From assembly GCA_017794925.1 (NCBI GenBank), contig CP051238.1, positions 1,635,960-1,699,959 of the forward strand: a DNA stretch of 64,000 nucleotides. Direction: 5' to 3'. Positions 7,189 to 16,983 of the stretch are shown here, one piece after another (positions within the stretch are counted from its first letter, which is position 1; each line of letters opens with the position of its first letter). This DNA is from Aestuariibacter sp. (lineage in GTDB: Bacteria > Pseudomonadota > Gammaproteobacteria > Enterobacterales > Alteromonadaceae). A program made the translations under genes and the position numbers. Below the pieces are notes generated by a model that saw only the letters and a program-made list of their open reading frames with translations, was not told where the DNA came from and ran no database searches.

Positions 7189-9351
7189 CTAGCCAATACC
7201 CGGAAAGCTGGTAACGACACACACACCGGTGTTATCGGGAAGGTTATTCAGTGTAATATTGCCATGGTGAAAGGCAACAATGATATTTGCAATATAGAGC
7301 CCTAATCCCAGGTGAGGCGGGCCTTCAGACTGATTTCCATCGGCTCTCACAGAGACCATGGACTGCGTTAACTGTGATTGCATTCCCTCAGGCAATAGCG
7401 GCCCTGTATTGGTAACACTCAGCTTTATTAATCGATTTTCCTGCCAGATATGTAACGCAATGGTACTTTCCAAAGCGCTAAACTCAACGGCATTGGCAAT
7501 AATTTTATCCAGCATTTGGGCTATCAAATCAGGTGAGCCGTTAAGTTGAGCCTGCTTCACCGAAAGCTTGAGAGCAAATTTCCGCTGAGGGTAGGCGTAC
7601 TGATAACCCTCCACGCAGCCTTTTACCACCCGGGCCAAATCAAACGGTTCTGTGTCTTCCTGGCTAATTGCCTGCTCTAGACGCGTCGCTTCACTCATGC
7701 TGTTTAAAATACTACTCAGGCGACTAACACCAGACTGGGCCCTGCTCAAAAACACTTGTTGCTGATCAGGATCCTGAACCTGGTTGAGTGTGTCGAGAGA
7801 AGATCGCACAACGGCAATAGGGGTTCGTAGTTCGTGCGATAATCTCGACGCCATATTCTCAAGGTATGAGTTGTACTGTTGAAGTCGACTTAATACAGCA
7901 CTGAATGAGCGTGACAGGTCACCGATTTCATCCGCATTTCTGGAAGGTGTCAGTGTGCCAATAATTTTACCGTTGGAGTCAATAACCGCTTCTGTGTTGT
8001 CTCGCAATTCACGGATTCGGCTGGAAATACGGTGTGCGAACAGTAATAACCCTGTGGTACCCAATAACATGACGGCCAGAATAACGTGAAACAACTGCTC
8101 CAATGCACGATTACGTAATGTTCGAATGCCGTGAGTTGTTTGTTCAACAATAACGGCCCCCATAACGGCGTCACCAATGTAAATGGGGTAGGCCGCAGAT
8201 AAAATCACTGCTTTGTTGTCGGGGGTCAGTCGCCAGAGTGAGTCGGGCTCTCCCGCCAACGCGCGGTTGATGTCTTTACCCGCAAGCGCATATGCATCAG
8301 CCAGTTCATCCACAAAGTCTCCCGGAGGGCGGGTGAGTATTTGATAGTACAGGGGTAATAACCAGTTTTGCTCAATATATCCCCACCAGCCATGGCTGCT
8401 CTGGCGCTGCTGACCTGCGTTAAACCCTTGAGATGAATGGATTGAGCCTGAGCGCGCTAATACCCGTTTGTGTTTGTCGATAACCCAAACACGGGAGTCA
8501 GCGTATCGAAGCCCCGCCAAAATACGCTCTATTTCCGGCGAAGGCGTCACCACTGTGCCCAGATCATCACTTTGATTTGGGTTAGCGGTACCCATTGCAT
8601 ATTGTTTGGTGCGGTTGATGTCGTCATCTACATCCACAAGGGCAAAGGCCAGTGAGCCAGATGTCATGGTGATAGGGAAGCGCAGTTCGATACTGTAACC
8701 TGCTGGCGTGAGTAACCAGCGTCCTTGAATTTGCAGGGCATTGTCGGTGGCGCGAAAATAGCGCGGATCATCGTCCAGGCGGTAAGCGTTGACCCAGCCG
8801 GGCTTGTAAGGAGATATGATATACCGTTGTAAACTGTCGTTGGCATCCAGCATACCAATTAACAGATGATCGGAGCGATCGACACTTAAACTGTTCGGGG
8901 CGCGAAAGACCACTTTGTCATCTGTCACGGCAAACATGGCATAAAAATATTGGTCAAAGCGACCTACCATGTGCTGAAAAGACAGGGATACCTGTGCGTT
9001 ATCATCAAACCAGGTTACCACATTGTTGCTGTTATATGACTGGATAAGCGGTGACACTGCCTGCCATTCCTGCAGTCGTCCATCCAACTGAATCGGCACA
9101 TCAATGGGCGGTGCATAGAGATCGGTACCGGGTCTGACATTTTGCAGATAGGCTGACTGGCTGTCGAACAAGGCCGGACGTTCGTGCAAGGCTGTTGCTA
9201 CTGCCCTGGCGGTACCAATCATGGTTTGTTCCTGACCTATCCGAAGATATTGCTCCAATTCCCAAACATATTTATAGCCAAGCCAGGGGATAGCGAACAA
9301 GAATAAGGAGAGTACCAGCAGTTGTAATCGTATTGAGAAACGTAACTTCAA
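7189..9351 (-). CDS. pdsS: PdsS-like sensor histidine kinase of the proteobacterial dedicated sortase system
   Basis: 720 residues. TM1 is at about 10-27; a large periplasmic region (about 30-420) contains a CBM9-like start (PIQLDGRLQEWQAV, LLIGMLDAND, YSIELRFPI); TM2 is at about 422-440; a HAMP follows (RISSRIRELRDNTEAVI); then the kinase core: SRLSHELRTPIAVVRSSLDT with His506, N-box KIIANAVEF, and GLGLYIANIIVAFHHG. Architecture and H-box wording match the kinase family described as part of the proteobacterial dedicated sortase system. It follows its response regulator by 18 bases. The periplasmic sugar-binding-like fold suggests a cell-surface signal. No sortase gene is adjacent. Confidence 0.85.
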   Translation of the reverse strand: MKLRFSIRLQLLVLSLFLFAIPWLGYKYVWELEQYLRIGQEQTMIGTARAVATALHERPALFDSQSAYLQNVRPGTDLYAPPIDVPIQLDGRLQEWQAVSPLIQSYNSNNVVTWFDDNAQVSLSFQHMVGRFDQYFYAMFAVTDDKVVFRAPNSLSVDRSDHLLIGMLDANDSLQRYIISPYKPGWVNAYRLDDDPRYFRATDNALQIQGRWLLTPAGYSIELRFPITMTSGSLAFALVDVDDDINRTKQYAMGTANPNQSDDLGTVVTPSPEIERILAGLRYADSRVWVIDKHKRVLARSGSIHSSQGFNAGQQRQSSHGWWGYIEQNWLLPLYYQILTRPPGDFVDELADAYALAGKDINRALAGEPDSLWRLTPDNKAVILSAAYPIYIGDAVMGAVIVEQTTHGIRTLRNRALEQLFHVILAVMLLGTTGLLLFAHRISSRIRELRDNTEAVIDSNGKIIGTLTPSRNADEIGDLSRSFSAVLSRLQQYNSYLENMASRLSHELRTPIAVVRSSLDTLNQVQDPDQQQVFLSRAQSGVSRLSSILNSMSEATRLEQAISQEDTEPFDLARVVKGCVEGYQYAYPQRKFALKLSVKQAQLNGSPDLIAQMLDKIIANAVEFSALESTIALHIWQENRLIKLSVTNTGPLLPEGMQSQLTQSMVSVRADGNQSEGPPHLGLGLYIANIIVAFHHGNITLNNLPDNTGVCVVTSFPGIG

Positions 9352-9369
9352 AATGACTTTCCTGATCGG

Positions 9370-10059
9370 CTATTGTTGCCAGCGGTAACCCATGCCATAC
9401 ACAGTATCGATATGATCAAAGTCGGCATCCATCTGAATAAACTTTTTCCGCATACGCTTGATGTGAGATGTAATTGTTGAGTCGTCTACCACCATTCTGG
9501 ATTCATCCATGAGTTGTTGGCGGCTTTTAACATGACCCGGACGTTTAATAATAGCGTGTAACATCCAGAATTCAGTGACTGTTAATGCAACGGGCATCTC
9601 TTTCCAGCTTACTGTCATGCGACTTACATCTACCAGCAAGTGCCCCAGCTTAATCAGATCACTGTCTTGTTTCGGCGTAGCCAGCAAATCAGTACGGCGA
9701 AATAAGGCCGCAATCCGGGCAAGCAGGTGCGCCATACTAATATCTTTTGTCAGATAATCGTCTGCGCCCATTCTCAGGCCGCTAATGGTATCTACGTCAT
9801 TGTCCCGGGCGGTGAAGAAGATAATTGGCAGGGTTTGCGACAGCTGGCGTAACTGCTGGCAAAGCATAAAGCCACCTTCCATTTCATCTTTGAGACCAAT
9901 GTCGATAATTGCTAAATCCGGCAATGCCAAATTAAACGCTGCACTGGCTGATGGGCGGTCAGAATAGGCATTGACTGTGTAACCCTGGCCGGTAAGCGCT
10001 GCGGTATAGTTGTCGCGAATAGCAATATCGTCTTCTACAAGGGCTATATTTCTTGGCAT
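9370..10059 (-). CDS. pdsR: PdsR-like OmpR-family response regulator
   Basis: 229 residues from ATG 10059, chosen because AGAAG (10072-10068) lies eight bases upstream; a GTG at 10068 would overlap that site. Receiver domain: VEDD, phospho-acceptor Asp53 in LAIIDIGLKD, FFTARD, and Lys in DDYLTKDIS. The C-terminal winged helix (about 135-229) ends IDTVYGMGYRW, as in OmpR/PhoB proteins. The inserted KDEMEGGF after the acceptor Asp and the overall match fit the PdsR family. Transcribed with the kinase; it probably controls the divergent pdsO across the shared 337-base intergenic region. Confidence 0.85.
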   Translation of the reverse strand: MPRNIALVEDDIAIRDNYTAALTGQGYTVNAYSDRPSASAAFNLALPDLAIIDIGLKDEMEGGFMLCQQLRQLSQTLPIIFFTARDNDVDTISGLRMGADDYLTKDISMAHLLARIAALFRRTDLLATPKQDSDLIKLGHLLVDVSRMTVSWKEMPVALTVTEFWMLHAIIKRPGHVKSRQQLMDESRMVVDDSTITSHIKRMRKKFIQMDADFDHIDTVYGMGYRWQQ

Positions 10060-10396
10060 GGCAATCACTTCTAACAGTATTTATACGCACTATACATTAA
10101 GAGTGGAGTAGGCATGGCAAGTTCGGCACAAATTCCCCCAACTTGCCATTTTTCTGCCACTTTTCGTTTGTGATAACAGTGACTTCCGGCACTCACTTTA
10201 CTGACTAAATACGGGTTATCAGACTTAACCCCCCGTCTGTGACGGCTATTGCTTTATGGCATTTTGTCATGGTTTACCCCGGTTATTGCGTTTTTGCCCT
10301 GACATTTCCTCAACAGCAGAATCATTCGGCCACTTGTGCTTGTTGTAATAACACCATCGAAACAACACGACTCACAACTGTTTAAAGGAAATCATT
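10060..10396. promoter_or_regulatory. Divergent intergenic region between pdsR and pdsO
   Basis: No gene is seen. On the minus strand TATAGT/TATAAA elements lie 20-40 bases before pdsR. The region holds one striking perfect inverted repeat (10114-10149), listed separately. It presumably carries both promoters and the PdsR operators. Confidence 0.5.
10114..10149. repeat. Perfect 10-bp inverted repeat in the pdsR-pdsO intergenic region
   Basis: ATGGCAAGTT (10114-10123) and AACTTGCCAT (10140-10149), 16-base spacer rich in C. It could be an operator or a leader hairpin of the pdsR transcript. Confidence 0.7.
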
Positions 10397-11119
10397 ATGC
10401 GTAAATCTACTATTGCTGCACTGGTTATGGCTACTTCACTCACCGCCACAAGTACTTATGCAAAAGACAAAGAAACCGACTACGACCATGCCCCCAGTGT
10501 CGGACTGGGAACCGGCGTCGTTATTGGTGCCATCGTCGCCGGGCCTGTTGGTGCTGCGGTTGCCGGTTTTATGGGGGCAATGTTAGGCAACGACATCAGA
10601 CAGGACAAAGCGCTGGAGGCAAAATCACAGCGGCTATCGGCGCAAGCACAACTGTTATCAGAGCGGGATAAGGCGTTGATTGCAATGCGTAACCAACTGC
10701 ATACCATGCAGCAGGCCTCGGTAACTCAGGTGGCCATGCACGAAGAAAAAGAAGTGCCGTCAATTTCACTGCAAAGTAGTGTGCAGTTTCAGACCGGCGC
10801 GTATGACATTGCGCCGGATTACCAAAAGCAGTTGGATCTGATTGCCAAAACCTTAAAAGGCTATCCGTCGTTAACGGCAAGACTAACCGGACATGCTGAT
10901 GTAAGAGGTAACGATAAGTTCAACCAGGCATTGTCCATGCAGCGGGCAATTAGTGTAAAACAATATTTGATAAACAAGGGGGTGGATAGTCAGCAAATTC
11001 TAACGGTGGCCTTAGGGGAATCTCAAAGTGCCTATCAGGGTGGTGAACAAACGTTTTTTGATCGCAAAGTGGTTATAGAACTCGGCAATGAGGATGCCAC
11101 GTTAACTGCCCAGCGTTAA
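10397..11119 (+). CDS. pdsO: PdsO-like sortase-associated OmpA-domain protein
   Basis: 240 residues with AAGGA seven bases before ATG. The signal peptide ends STYA before KDKETD. A glycine-zipper segment follows (GVVIGAIVAGPVGAAVAGFMGAMLGND, about 36-62), then a coiled-coil-prone stretch (about 65-100), then an OmpA-like peptidoglycan-binding domain (about 120-235): VQFQTGAYDI, LTGHADVRGNDKFNQALS, RAISVKQYLINKGV. This order matches PdsO, the OmpA-like protein named for its association with the proteobacterial dedicated sortase system. Divergent from PdsR/PdsS. Expected neighbours, a class GN sortase and its LPXTG-type target, are absent on both sides. Confidence 0.85.
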   Translation: MRKSTIAALVMATSLTATSTYAKDKETDYDHAPSVGLGTGVVIGAIVAGPVGAAVAGFMGAMLGNDIRQDKALEAKSQRLSAQAQLLSERDKALIAMRNQLHTMQQASVTQVAMHEEKEVPSISLQSSVQFQTGAYDIAPDYQKQLDLIAKTLKGYPSLTARLTGHADVRGNDKFNQALSMQRAISVKQYLINKGVDSQQILTVALGESQSAYQGGEQTFFDRKVVIELGNEDATLTAQR

Positions 11120-11148
11120 GCTATATAGCTAACTGATATTATGTCGTT

Positions 11149-11177
11149 ACAGAGTGACTTGAGCGGTCACTCTGTTT
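11149..11177. terminator. Terminator hairpin after pdsO
   Basis: ACAGAGTGAC/GTCACTCTGT, ten perfect pairs with a seven-base loop, then TTCGTT; lies tail to tail between pdsO and the GGDEF response regulator. The T-run is weak. Confidence 0.65.
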
Positions 11178-11179
11178 CG

Positions 11180-12097
11180 TTAACTACACACAACGCGATT
11201 TTTGCCGTTCATTTTGGCTTCGTATAAGTTAACGTCAGCCACTTCCAAAATCTCATCCAGGTCATCCTGATTGAAGGATGCCGTACTCACCGCCCCCGCA
11301 CTCAGTGTAATTCTGTCATATTCCGTATTGTTATGCGGAATGTTGGCGTTGTAGACCTCACTGACAATCGTTCGGGCAATACTTCTGGTTGATTGCATGT
11401 CGGTGTCAGGCAGTATGGCAAGAAACTCTTCACCGCCGAAACGGATCATCGCGTCTCTTGAACGACGCGCATGTTGGTTTAATATTTTTGCTACTCTTTG
11501 CAGGCATTGATCGCCAGCAAGGTGGCCGTATTGGTCGTTGTATTGCTTAAAATTATCAACATCAAACAAAACTACCCCCAGACGCTGCTGATTTCGCATG
11601 AGCTGACGGGACAGTTTTGGGTACTCCTGGGTAAGGTAATTGCGATTTAACAAACCGGTTAGTGAGTCGTGAAACGTTAAATCAACCAGTGCGTCCATAC
11701 GCAATTTACTCAGCAAGTGATTACGCACACGATGAATAAGTGTCTGAGCAACAACTGGTTTGGATACAAAGTCATTGCCCCCCGACTCCCAGCATTGAAT
11801 TTGCGATTCTTTGCTCACATTTCCCGTAATAAAAATCAGTGGAATTTCATCCAGGTCATCGTTGTGTTTAATGGATTTACACAGGTTAAGACCGTTCATC
11901 TCTGGCATGTTTACATCAATCACCATCAGGTCAGGTCTCTGTTGCTCACAATACTGAAGGGCATCCTGCGCATTTGAGACAGTGACACACCGGCAAAGGT
12001 CGCTGAGGATGGTCGAGATCACGGTACGACTGATGTTGTCATCATCAACAATCAGTACGGTACAGGATTCAATTTTTTTAGTGTTGAGTGCTAGCAT
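11180..12097 (-). CDS. Response regulator diguanylate cyclase (REC-GGDEF)
   Basis: 305 residues. The receiver domain (about 12-130) has VDDD, acceptor Asp61 in LMVIDVNMPEMNG, FITGN and the conserved Lys in FVSKPV. The GGDEF domain (about 140-305) has LTGLLNRNYL, FDVDNFKQYNDQYGHLAGD and an active FGGEEFLAI motif. RSRD five residues before the motif is a good RxxD inhibitory site, unlike the cyclase at 2390-3967. Soluble, PleD/WspR-like output architecture; the partner kinase is not stated by the sequence, but the large hybrid kinase is divergent next door. Confidence 0.93.
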   Translation of the reverse strand: MLALNTKKIESCTVLIVDDDNISRTVISTILSDLCRCVTVSNAQDALQYCEQQRPDLMVIDVNMPEMNGLNLCKSIKHNDDLDEIPLIFITGNVSKESQIQCWESGGNDFVSKPVVAQTLIHRVRNHLLSKLRMDALVDLTFHDSLTGLLNRNYLTQEYPKLSRQLMRNQQRLGVVLFDVDNFKQYNDQYGHLAGDQCLQRVAKILNQHARRSRDAMIRFGGEEFLAILPDTDMQSTRSIARTIVSEVYNANIPHNNTEYDRITLSAGAVSTASFNQDDLDEILEVADVNLYEAKMNGKNRVVCS

Positions 12098-12429
12098 AGT
12101 TACGCTGGTAATCGTTGAAACTTCAGCTTATTTGTCGACTGACGCCTATCCTGACAGATAACCTGCAGGGATGACATTGTAATTATCGTATTTTTAGCTA
12201 AAGTTGAAAAAAAACTGTCTGATAATTAAGTATTAGACGATACACGGATATTTGCGAATTAAAGTTTAATCAGCCAGTGAATGTGCAGCAGCCCACGCAA
12301 CTCGGAATGTGCGATGCATATGACGATAAGGTTCAGGGAAAGAAAACAGATTTTGAGCTCGCAGTAAAAATAACAATGATAAAGTCGTTAGCTTCCGAGC
12401 TAACAACCAGCAACGCGTAGAGGTGCATT
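12098..12429. other. Gene-less region between divergent signalling genes
   Basis: AT-rich, no gene. Contains an imperfect inverted repeat, GTCTGATA (12217-12224) with TATTAGAC (12231-12238), next to a TTGAAA hexamer at 12204-12209. It should contain the divergent promoters; no firm promoter is called. Confidence 0.4.
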
Positions 12430-15400
12430 TTGCTCAGCCGGTTACTTTTGCAACTGATCGCTCTGTTTGCGGCAGTTGCAGTTGGGTCGTCGTATCTGGC
12501 CAATAAGTATATGGTGGATACCGTTAACGACGCCATTGCCGAAGACCTGACGGTCAATGCCAATGAGGTATCGGCCATGCTGTCCGATCACCTCAACGAA
12601 TTTAAAAACGACGTGCAGTTTCTTCACAGTGGATTGGCGGCTACGCATATTCAGGAGCGCTTAAATTCTGCTGACGGTGGGTCGATGCCCCAACGTTCTA
12701 CAGCATCTGACTTTGATACCGAAGAGTTATTTAAGGCTTTTCTGGCAACATCGCCTGCATTTTTTCAATTGCGAATCATCCTGCCTGACGGAAACGAGTA
12801 TATACGGGTTGAGCGGCGCGGCGGTCGTGTTCTGTTGGCGACCGGAGAAAAGTTGCAAAACAAGGCTGACAGGGACTATGTTGCTCAGGGCCTGCAACTC
12901 TCCAAACATGAAACGTATATTTCTTCAATTAGTCTCAATGAAGAATACGGGAAGGTGGAAGTGCCGTACCGCCCAACCATACGCATAGCTAAAGGCATAT
13001 ATAATCAGTCAAACAAGCTGGTGGCCCTGTTAGTGGCTAATGCCGATCTAACCGGGTTATTGGCGAAAGTCGATAGTTTAATCTCATCCGATTTGCATAT
13101 TATAGTGGCTGATGAACATGGCACCATCATAAAGCATCCGGAAAGCGGTTATTTATTTGCCAGTCAGCTAGGCACTGACAGTCATTTCTATGACCTGTAT
13201 GACCGTGGTCCGGCGTTAGACAGTCGAGGGATTGAACACTTTAAAAATAAGCGTGATCCAAGCGACCAGTTTGTTGGGCGGACAAGCCGTTTTCAAATTG
13301 ATGCCAGCCACTACATCCTGTCTGTAGTGGGCAAGTCTGATGATGAAGTAAACGCACTCTATGCACAGTCGGCGTTGAAGGTTTACAGTGGACTTGGTGT
13401 CATCCTGATAAGCTTCGCGGGGATATTCATCTTGCTATTCCGCAACATGAAGCACCATAAAGCGCTTGCTGAATCCAGAGCAGTGTCGCAAACCGTAGTC
13501 GAAAACAGTAACGATGCGATTTTGCTATTCGATAAGCACCACACCTTACTGGACATTAACCCGACTGCGGAGAAGCTGTTTAATGAGTCCAGAGGTGACT
13601 TATTCAATACACCGTTGGACAAATCATTTAACCAGTATGCCAGTATGTCCCTTGATGATATCCATAGTGAAGCACGGGCGAGCCGTTATTCATCCGATAT
13701 TGATATAGAGTGGCGTGATGATATTGCTATTCGGTATTTTCGATGTGTACTCATTCCTTTGCTAACCAAAGAAAAGTCCGGTCAGTTCGCTTTATTACTG
13801 AACGATGTAACCGCTATTAAAAAGTATTCTGCTGAACTGGCAATGGCAAATCGCGAATTGGAAGATGCCGTTAAGGAAAGGACACAGAAGCTAGAACACG
13901 CCCTGGAAGAGGTGAAGCAGGCCAATATCGTTAAAACGCGTTTTATCTCATCAATCAGTCATGAAATGCGCACCCCGTTAAATGGGATTTTAGGCGCGAT
14001 GTCAATTTTGAAACGGGATCATGCAAACAAAGGTATCAACGATATTGTTGGTATGGCAGAAGTAAGTACCAACAGTCTGGCTATGCTGGTAAATGATATT
14101 CTGGATTTGTCGAAAATTGAGGCGGGTAAGCTGGACATCAACCTGGCCATGTTCAGTCCCGAGAAATTATTAGAAGGGGTCTGTCAGTCACAGGCCGTGA
14201 CTTCGTTTGCAAAAGATATCGACTTTTTTATCGACACAACTGACCTTTGTGTTTCTCAATTTAAAAGTGACCCTTTTCGGATCACGCAAATCCTCAATAA
14301 CTTGGTTGGTAACGCCATTAAATTTACTCAGCAAGGCGCCGTTAGGGTGGTAGCCAGAACGCACCAAGGCGAAATCGGAGATACGGTTAATCTGGTTGTA
14401 ACGGTGATCGATTCAGGGATAGGTATTAAGGAAGATGCGCAGAAAACACTGTTTAGTATTTTTACCCAGGCAGACAAGTCCATTGCCGCGAATTACGGAG
14501 GCTCCGGGCTGGGGCTTGCCATCTGCAAGCAGCTTTGTGAACTACTTGGTGGGAAAATTTCGCTGACATCTGCGGTAGGAAAGGGCACGGAAGTGACTTT
14601 TTCGGTCCCTTCAGGCGACTATGTGATAGCCCCTCCGGCGCGCACAAAACGACTTGCTCATAAAACGGTTGGTACGTTGTTGATGAACGAGCAACAACAA
14701 AGTCATTTAACTCATTGCCTGGAAAATCTCGGTGCTACTGTAACAACATTGAATACAAAATCTGTAATTGGGGAGCCTGCTAATGAAACGGATATTCTGA
14801 TTAATCTGGATGCGGCAAATGCAGAACAAATTACGCAGGATTTCATTGCTGCTCAATCTCCTGAGGCGTTGTCTGTTGTCAGGTTGTTTGGATTAAGCCG
14901 CACAGGCTATACCTTTTCAGCCAAAGGACACGCATTAATCCCAATTCGCAAACCGGTTATGGTTTCTTCGTTATTGTCGGCAATGGCCGATAAGCGGACT
15001 ATTGAACTGCCTGTTATTGCGAATAATCGCCGGGATTCTGATCGTCGACGAAGCCGGGAATCTGATGCGTCCCATTTTCACCACCAAACGGTGCTTATTG
15101 TTGACGACAACGACATTAACCAGGATGTCGTAATGCATATGCTCTCTGGTTTCGATCTCAATTTATTGTTTGCTGACGACGGAGAATCGGCGCTCAAGGT
15201 GTTGCACTCGCGTTGGGAAAAAGACGAACGGATTGACGTTATTTTAATGGACTGCAATATGCCTGTCATGGATGGATTTACTTGTACTCAGGCTATTCGA
15301 AATGGCAAAGGTGGGTTAAAAGCCATGACATTGCCCATTATTGCCATGACAGCAAACGCAATGAAAGGAGAGCGGGAACGTTGTATCGAAGCCGGAATGG

Positions 15401-15855
15401 ATGATTACATCACCAAGCCAGTAGAACCAGATATTTTGATCGATAAACTTTCTTTATGGCTAAATCAGGATTTACACAAAGCGATGAAATCAGAAATTAA
15501 CGCAGCTGGTGTAGAGAAACTTACCGCAGAGATTTGGGATAAAAAAGACGCGTTACAGAGACTCGCAGGAAACGAAACGCTATTGAAGAAAATAGTGCAA
15601 ATGTTACTGGACTCGCTGGATGAACGTTTGGCGACAATACGAGAAGCAATCAATAACGAAGACGCAGAGATGCTGCGTCAACACAGTCATAAGTTAAAAG
15701 GGTCGGTAGGTGAGATAGGGGCTAAAACCTTACATCGCCATCTACAGGCTTTGGAACACCCAGCGACAGACCAGAACAATCACGATGTGTTTAAGGATGT
15801 CTTACGAGACAGTGAGTTATTACGTCAGGAATTGAATGAGTACTTAGCCGCATAG
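12430..15855 (+). CDS. Membrane hybrid histidine kinase (Cache-PAS-HK-REC-HPt)
   Basis: 1141 residues. TTG start with AGAGG six bases upstream (12419-12423). Order: TM1 (about 5-20), double-Cache-like extracytoplasmic sensor (about 35-310, with FLATSPAFFQLRIILPDGNEYIRVER), TM2 (about 318-338), PAS (about 350-470), coiled coil (about 475-500), kinase core with SSISHEMRTPLNGILG (His511) and HATPase (NNLVGNAIKFT, SGLGLAICKQL), a degenerate receiver-like stretch (about 745-860), a true receiver (acceptor Asp941 in ILMDCNMPVMDG), and a C-terminal HPt domain (His1087 in HSHKLKGSVGE). A complete four-step phosphorelay in one chain; the final output regulator is not adjacent unless it is the REC-GGDEF protein divergent from it. 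Confidence 0.93.
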   Translation: MLSRLLLQLIALFAAVAVGSSYLANKYMVDTVNDAIAEDLTVNANEVSAMLSDHLNEFKNDVQFLHSGLAATHIQERLNSADGGSMPQRSTASDFDTEELFKAFLATSPAFFQLRIILPDGNEYIRVERRGGRVLLATGEKLQNKADRDYVAQGLQLSKHETYISSISLNEEYGKVEVPYRPTIRIAKGIYNQSNKLVALLVANADLTGLLAKVDSLISSDLHIIVADEHGTIIKHPESGYLFASQLGTDSHFYDLYDRGPALDSRGIEHFKNKRDPSDQFVGRTSRFQIDASHYILSVVGKSDDEVNALYAQSALKVYSGLGVILISFAGIFILLFRNMKHHKALAESRAVSQTVVENSNDAILLFDKHHTLLDINPTAEKLFNESRGDLFNTPLDKSFNQYASMSLDDIHSEARASRYSSDIDIEWRDDIAIRYFRCVLIPLLTKEKSGQFALLLNDVTAIKKYSAELAMANRELEDAVKERTQKLEHALEEVKQANIVKTRFISSISHEMRTPLNGILGAMSILKRDHANKGINDIVGMAEVSTNSLAMLVNDILDLSKIEAGKLDINLAMFSPEKLLEGVCQSQAVTSFAKDIDFFIDTTDLCVSQFKSDPFRITQILNNLVGNAIKFTQQGAVRVVARTHQGEIGDTVNLVVTVIDSGIGIKEDAQKTLFSIFTQADKSIAANYGGSGLGLAICKQLCELLGGKISLTSAVGKGTEVTFSVPSGDYVIAPPARTKRLAHKTVGTLLMNEQQQSHLTHCLENLGATVTTLNTKSVIGEPANETDILINLDAANAEQITQDFIAAQSPEALSVVRLFGLSRTGYTFSAKGHALIPIRKPVMVSSLLSAMADKRTIELPVIANNRRDSDRRRSRESDASHFHHQTVLIVDDNDINQDVVMHMLSGFDLNLLFADDGESALKVLHSRWEKDERIDVILMDCNMPVMDGFTCTQAIRNGKGGLKAMTLPIIAMTANAMKGERERCIEAGMDDYITKPVEPDILIDKLSLWLNQDLHKAMKSEINAAGVEKLTAEIWDKKDALQRLAGNETLLKKIVQMLLDSLDERLATIREAINNEDAEMLRQHSHKLKGSVGEIGAKTLHRHLQALEHPATDQNNHDVFKDVLRDSELLRQELNEYLAA

Positions 15856-16059
15856 TCGTCAATCCTGTTCATTTTGTAGATAAAGGGTTGAAAACTGACC
15901 TTTTACCCTCATACTACTTGCCTGTGTGACAACGCCGGGATATGACTTTCAGAAAAGCTGACTGGTAGCGTCACTCAAAGATTACTACGAGCTCCTGTGT
16001 CGAGGAGTCCGATTCTGCAAATTGCCACACGGCAAATCTATTATTCCATGGAACACAGC

Positions 16060-16983
16060 ATGCAAGCGTTAACAATATCCGGGTTAACTAAGACTTATCG
16101 TGGCGGCGTTCAGGCGCTAAAAGGCGTCGAGTTGACCGTAGACGAAGGTGATTTCTTTGCTTTGCTCGGGCCAAATGGCGCGGGCAAGTCCACCACCATT
16201 GGGATCATTAGTTCATTAGTTAATCCGTCCAGTGGTGACGTAAAAGTATTCGGGTACGACCTTCACAGTGAGAAAGAGTTGGCGAAGTCCTGTATTGGCC
16301 TGGTACCGCAGGAGTTTAATTTCAACCAGTTTGAAACCGTGCAGCAAATTGTGGTGAATCAGGCGGGGTATTATGGTGTGCCGCGTCAGCTGGCAAACGA
16401 AAGGGCGGAAAAGTACCTAACGCAACTTGACCTGTGGGAAAAGCGTAACGCCAGAGCGAGAGAATTGTCTGGTGGTATGAAAAGGCGACTAATGATTGCC
16501 CGAGCGCTGATGCACGAACCTAAAATGCTCATTCTTGATGAGCCTACAGCCGGGGTGGATATTGAGATTCGGCGGTCTATGTGGCGATTCCTGGAAGAAA
16601 TCAATAAACAGGGTATAACTATTATCCTGACAACGCATTACCTTGAAGAAGCAGAGATGCTGTGTCGCAATATTGCCATAATCGATAAAGGACAAATTGT
16701 CGAAAATACATCGATGAAATCGTTGTTGTCGAAGCTAAATGTTGAAACCTTTGTACTTGATATACAGGGTAATACGCAGCACCTCTCGCTTGAAGGGTTT
16801 GAATACCGTTTATCTGACAGTTCCACGCTCGAAGTGGATGTCGCTAAATCAGACGGATTAAATACAGTGTTTTCACAACTAACAGAGCAAGGTATTCAGG
16901 TGATGAGTATGCGTAATAAGGCAAATCGCCTCGAAGAGTTATTTGTCAGTCTGGTTGAAGCCGGACGTAAGGAGCAAGGCTAA
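16060..16983 (+). CDS. yadG: ABC transporter ATP-binding protein YadG
   Basis: 307 residues from ATG 16060, with GGAA six bases upstream; this matches the length of E. coli YadG (308), whereas a GTG at 15997 would add an unconserved tail. Walker A LLGPNGAGKST (about 35-45), Q-loop VPQEFNFN, signature LSGGMKRR, Walker B MLILDEPTAGVD, and H-loop TTHYLEEAEML. The C-terminus (VMSMRNKANRLEELFVSL) is nearly the enteric sequence. Forms an exporter of unknown substrate with the permease that starts in its stop codon. Confidence 0.93.
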   Translation: MQALTISGLTKTYRGGVQALKGVELTVDEGDFFALLGPNGAGKSTTIGIISSLVNPSSGDVKVFGYDLHSEKELAKSCIGLVPQEFNFNQFETVQQIVVNQAGYYGVPRQLANERAEKYLTQLDLWEKRNARARELSGGMKRRLMIARALMHEPKMLILDEPTAGVDIEIRRSMWRFLEEINKQGITIILTTHYLEEAEMLCRNIAIIDKGQIVENTSMKSLLSKLNVETFVLDIQGNTQHLSLEGFEYRLSDSSTLEVDVAKSDGLNTVFSQLTEQGIQVMSMRNKANRLEELFVSLVEAGRKEQG

